NCBI GenBank assembly: GCA_007121175.1
Contig: SKMG01000260.1
Location: 1 to 7,345, forward strand
Direction: 5' to 3'
Source of the DNA: Trueperaceae bacterium
GTDB taxonomy: Bacteria; Deinococcota; Deinococci; Deinococcales; Trueperaceae
DNA length: 7,345 nt
In this document: positions 4,904 through 7,345 of the stretch, piece after piece
Layout of the letters: every line of letters starts with the position of its first letter
How positions within the stretch are numbered: position 1 is the first letter of the stretch
The notes under the pieces: generated by a model
The model's input: only the letters and a program-made list of their open reading frames with translations
Databases searched by the model: none
Told to the model about the DNA's origin: nothing
Program-made: the position numbers and the translations under genes

Positions 4904-5958
4904 CGCTTCGCGTCGCCATCCTCGGCGCGAGCGGTTACGGCGGCGCGGGCCTGATCGAGCGCCTGAGCAGGCACCCCGACGCGAAGCTCGAGGCAGTCGC
5001 CTCGAGAGCGCACCTCGGTCGCCCGGTCGACGACGCCTGGCCGCATCTGGCCGGCCTGGTGCCGCTGTCGTTCGTCGACGCCGAGGCCGCGATCGCGAGC
5101 GCGGACGTGGTGATGTGCGCCACCCCGCATGGCGCCACGGCGCCGCTGGTGCGCGCCGCGCGGGCGGCCGGCAAGCGGGTCGTCGACCTCTCCGCCGACT
5201 TCCGCCTCGACGCAGAGACCTACGCCGAGTGGTACGGCCCGCACCCTCACCCCGAGCTGCTCGACGAGGCGGTGTACGGGCTGCCCGAGCTGCACCGCAG
5301 CGAGTTGCGTGGCGCCGCCATCGTCGCCAGCCCAGGGTGCAACGCCACGGCGGCGACGCTGGCCCTGGCGCCGCTCGCCGCCGAGGGCCTGCTCGGGCAG
5401 GTGCCCTCGGTGACCATCGTCACCGGCGCCTCCGGCGCCGGCCGCGCCACCGGTCTCGGCCTGCACTTCGCAGAGCTCAGCGAGAACGCCCGCCCCTACA
5501 AGGTGGCCGGAACACACCGCCACACCGGTGAGATCGAGCTCGCGCTCGGGCGCCTGGCCGCCCAGGGCAAAGACAGCCGCAGCCACGGTCCGCGACAGGA
5601 GGTGCGCTTGGCGTTCAACCCGGTGCTGGTGCCCATGAGCCGGGGCATCCTCGCCACCGCGGTAGCGCGACCGGAGCGCGAGCTGGACGACGCATCGCTG
5701 TTGGAGCGCTACCACGCCTTCTTCGATGGCGATCCGTGCGTGCGCGTGAGCAGCGAGCTGCCGCAGACGAAGGCGGTCGCCGGTTCGGACCGCGCCCTCA
5801 TCGCGGTGCGCTGGGACCGTCGTACCGGCAGCGTGCTCGCGATGTGCGCCATCGACAACCTGGGCAAGGGTGCGGCGGGGCAGGCGGTGCAGGGGTTGAA
5901 CGTCGCCTTCGGTTTCGACGAGACCGCGGGGCTGCGCCTGGGAGGGGTGTGGCCATGA
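4900..5958 (+). CDS. argC: N-acetyl-gamma-glutamyl-phosphate reductase (ArgC/LysY family)
   Basis: This NADPH-dependent enzyme reduces N-acetylglutamyl 5-phosphate to the semialdehyde, the third step to ornithine. The product has 352 residues. The nucleotide-binding loop is LGASGYGGAG (8-17). VDLSADFR (95-102) and the catalytic cysteine in ASPGCNATAATLAL (C147) follow, then VTGASGAGR (174-182), the GTHRHTGEIE segment with the likely base His (H206 or H208), and AIDNLGKGAAGQAVQGLNV near the end. PGCNATA, rather than the usual PGCYPTA, recalls LysY enzymes of LysW-dependent lysine synthesis. The neighbouring argF and argJ favour an arginine role, but activity on both substrates is possible. I chose ATG 4900, which overlaps the argF stop as ATGA and gives the standard N-terminus; the open frame extends further upstream but only as a shadow of argF. 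Confidence 0.92.
   Translation: MTLRVAILGASGYGGAGLIERLSRHPDAKLEAVASRAHLGRPVDDAWPHLAGLVPLSFVDAEAAIASADVVMCATPHGATAPLVRAARAAGKRVVDLSADFRLDAETYAEWYGPHPHPELLDEAVYGLPELHRSELRGAAIVASPGCNATAATLALAPLAAEGLLGQVPSVTIVTGASGAGRATGLGLHFAELSENARPYKVAGTHRHTGEIELALGRLAAQGKDSRSHGPRQEVRLAFNPVLVPMSRGILATAVARPERELDDASLLERYHAFFDGDPCVRVSSELPQTKAVAGSDRALIAVRWDRRTGSVLAMCAIDNLGKGAAGQAVQGLNVAFGFDETAGLRLGGVWP
5941..5947 (+). promoter_or_regulatory. Shine-Dalgarno site of argJ
   Basis: GGAGGGG lies inside the end of argC, seven bases before the ATG at 5955. It decides the argJ start and suggests direct ribosome entry in addition to coupling through the ATGA overlap. Confidence 0.75.
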
Positions 5959-7106
5959 AGTTGCCGCTCGGGTTCCGCAGCGCCGGCGTCGCGGCCGGCA
6001 TCAAGGCGTCTGGGAAGCTCGACCTGGGTCTGCTCACCAGCGACGAGCCGCTCGTCTGGGCGATGACCTCTACCGAGAACCTCCTCAAGGCGCCTTGCGT
6101 GACGCGCAATCGCGCCCGGCACGCCGGCGACCACCCGGTTCGCGCGCTGGTGGTGAACGCCGGCAACGCCAACTGCGCCAACGGCGAGACGGGCGTGTGG
6201 AACAACGAGGACTTCGCCGGCCTCGCCGCCGCGGCTTTGGGGCTGCCGCGGGTGCAAGAGGTGCTCACGGCCTCGACTGGCGTGATCGGGAAGCCGCTGC
6301 CGATGGCCGAGCTGCGCGCCGGCGTGCCGCTGGCGGTGGCGGCGCTCCAGAGCGAGCACGCCGACGACTTCGCGGGCGCGATCCTCACCACCGACCTCGT
6401 GCGCAAGCAGGTCGAGCTCACGCTGCCCGGCGGTGCGCGCGTCATCGGGATCGCCAAGGGCTCGGGCATGATCCATCCGAACATGGCGACGATGTTCGCC
6501 TTCGTGCTCACCGACGCGATCGTCGAGCAGCGCTCGCTGCGCCGGCTGTGGCGCGAGGTCGTCGCCCGCACCCTCAATCAGGTCACCGTCGACGGCGACA
6601 CCTCGACCAACGACATGGCCTTCGTGTTCGCGAGCCAGCGCCTGCGCGTCGACGACGGCGACCTCAGGTACGCGCTCGACACCGTCGCCGAGGGTCTGTC
6701 GCGCCAGGTCGCGGCGGACGGCGAGGGCGCCACGACGCTCATCACCGTCTCGGTGAGCGGCGGGCGCAACCCCGACGAGGCGCGCCGGGCAGCGCGCTCC
6801 GTGGCCTGCAGCAACCTGGTGAAGGCCGCCGTGCACGGACGCGACCCGAACTGGGGCCGTATCCTCTCGGCCGTCGGCACGAGCGGCGCCATCGCCGACC
6901 TCGACGGCGTGACGGTGCGGCTGCAGGGGTTCGACGTCTTCCGTGGCACCTCGAGGGCGTTCGACGAGCCGGCCGTGGCGGCCGCGATGCACGCCCCGGA
7001 GGTGCTGATCGAGATCGACCTCGCCGCCGGCGAGGCCGAGGCCAGCGCCTGGGGATGCGATCTGACGGCCGACTACGTCCGCATCAACGCCGAGTACCGA
7101 ACCTAG
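5955..7106 (+). CDS. argJ: Glutamate N-acetyltransferase (ornithine acetyltransferase) ArgJ
   Basis: ArgJ moves the acetyl group from N-acetylornithine to glutamate, recycling it in the cyclic ornithine pathway; some members also use acetyl-CoA. The 383-residue product is typical in length. It is made as a precursor that cleaves itself before a threonine: GSGMIHPNMATMFAF (169-183) contains the site, with T179 as the expected nucleophile of the beta chain. Most homologues read ATML, and this one ATMF. Other signatures are NAGNANC (68-74), ASTGVIG (106-112, oxyanion-hole region), TVDGDTSTND (211-220), AVHGRDPNWGRI (292-303) and the C-terminal DYVRINAEYRT. The ATG overlaps the argC stop as ATGA and has a good Shine-Dalgarno. 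Whether a separate argA is needed cannot be told from sequence. The TAG stop overlaps the stop of the convergent ORF. Confidence 0.97.
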   Translation: MKLPLGFRSAGVAAGIKASGKLDLGLLTSDEPLVWAMTSTENLLKAPCVTRNRARHAGDHPVRALVVNAGNANCANGETGVWNNEDFAGLAAAALGLPRVQEVLTASTGVIGKPLPMAELRAGVPLAVAALQSEHADDFAGAILTTDLVRKQVELTLPGGARVIGIAKGSGMIHPNMATMFAFVLTDAIVEQRSLRRLWREVVARTLNQVTVDGDTSTNDMAFVFASQRLRVDDGDLRYALDTVAEGLSRQVAADGEGATTLITVSVSGGRNPDEARRAARSVACSNLVKAAVHGRDPNWGRILSAVGTSGAIADLDGVTVRLQGFDVFRGTSRAFDEPAVAAAMHAPEVLIEIDLAAGEAEASAWGCDLTADYVRINAEYRT

Positions 7107-7342
7107 GCCGACCGCCGCGGCGCCGTCCGCGTCGAGCTCCGGGCACCCACACCGTAGGGCAGAATCCCGAGCTGTTGCAGCATGCCCAGAGCGTCCCGGC
7201 TCTCCTGGCTTTCCGCGATCCTGCCGTCGACGAAGCGGTCGATGGACCGAGCGCGCCATAGACCGACCGCGTGCCGGACGGCCTCTTCCATCCCCTCTCG
7301 TTCCGTGCCCTCTCGGCGTCGCCGTGCCCAGGCGACGTGCAT
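7103..7342 (-). CDS. Unrecognised short ORF, possibly the 3' end of a longer gene
   Basis: A frame of 79 codons ends in TAG at 7105-7103, overlapping the argJ stop in the palindrome CCTAGG. Only three bases of the window remain before its ATG (7342), and they are in frame and open, so the gene may start outside. I recognise no family. The product is basic and helical in character: an Arg-rich start (WARRRREG), a segment SIDRFVDGRIAESQESRD, then ALGMLQQLGILPYG and a basic tail. The size and the ending LL..LGI.PYG loosely recall UPF0175-type antitoxins, but this is too weak to name it. About four fifths of its codons end in G or C, a little less than in the firm genes. The stop overlap, identical to that of trmD/ompH, is the best argument that it is real. 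Confidence 0.42.
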   Translation of the reverse strand: MHVAWARRRREGTEREGMEEAVRHAVGLWRARSIDRFVDGRIAESQESRDALGMLQQLGILPYGVGARSSTRTAPRRSA

Positions 7343-7345
7343 GTC

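Noticed and set aside
5423..5441. Perfect 8-bp hairpin CCGGCGCC-tcc-GGCGCCGG inside argC
   Set aside because: It encodes the conserved GASGAG segment, and GC-ending Gly and Ala codons create such palindromes readily. It is far from any gene end.
4744..5715. 323-codon open frame on the - strand opposite argC
   Set aside because: Same pattern: low-complexity composition, antisense to a recognised gene, no ribosome binding site or motif.
7113..7122. CGCCGCGGCG palindrome just after argJ as a terminator
   Set aside because: It is a loopless GC palindrome with no U-run, lies in the convergent ORF, and is common by chance at this base composition.
5709..7259. 516-codon open frame on the - strand opposite argJ and the end of argC
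   Set aside because: It lies wholly antisense to two firmly identified genes, is rich in Arg, His, Ala and Gly without any domain, and is the expected shadow of GC-ending codons on the other strand.

Overview
The window is a gene-dense, GC-rich bacterial chromosomal segment with GC-ending codons in nearly all genes. The best guess for the source is the Deinococcota, perhaps a Truepera-like lineage. The ornithine carbamoyltransferase recalls the Thermus enzyme (SLRTR motif, LPAHYGEE loop), the ArgC homologue carries a LysY-like active-site motif, and two genes have a -10 box almost touching the start codon, as reported for leaderless genes in Deinococcus. This taxonomic call is inference from motifs I remember, not from a search.

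Left block (about 1-1987, + strand): a translation and RNA-maturation operon, rpsP - KH-domain protein (khpA) - rimM - trmD. It has a candidate promoter upstream, one clear Shine-Dalgarno site at rpsP, a GTGA stop/start overlap between khpA and rimM, and a 7-nt gap before trmD. The genes supply ribosomal protein bS16, a small RNA-binding protein, a 30S maturation factor and the tRNA m1G37 methyltransferase.

Middle block: an OmpH/Skp-like periplasmic chaperone on the - strand (1984-2475) converges on trmD with overlapping stop codons. A strong hairpin with a GAAA loop on the ompH transcript lies inside the 3' end of trmD. A roughly 215-nt divergent region follows. It holds a candidate ompH promoter, a possible small Arg/Pro-rich ORF and a near-perfect direct repeat, and leads to a prepilin peptidase gene (2693-3877) whose two catalytic aspartate motifs are unusually far apart.

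Right block (3893-7106, + strand): an arginine biosynthesis operon argF-argC-argJ, with ATGA overlaps at both junctions. It covers reduction of N-acetylglutamyl phosphate, acetyl recycling from N-acetylornithine, and carbamoylation of ornithine; argB, argD, argG and argH are not in the window. A short unrecognised - strand ORF (7103-7342), possibly the end of a longer gene, converges on argJ with the same four-base stop overlap seen at trmD/ompH.

I found no mobile element, CRISPR array, tRNA, rRNA or clearly novel system. The points most worth a second look are the matched extended -10 elements nine bases before two start codons, the Asp in place of the conserved Cys in ArgF, the LysY-like ArgC motif, the insert in the prepilin peptidase, and the hairpin shared by trmD and ompH.
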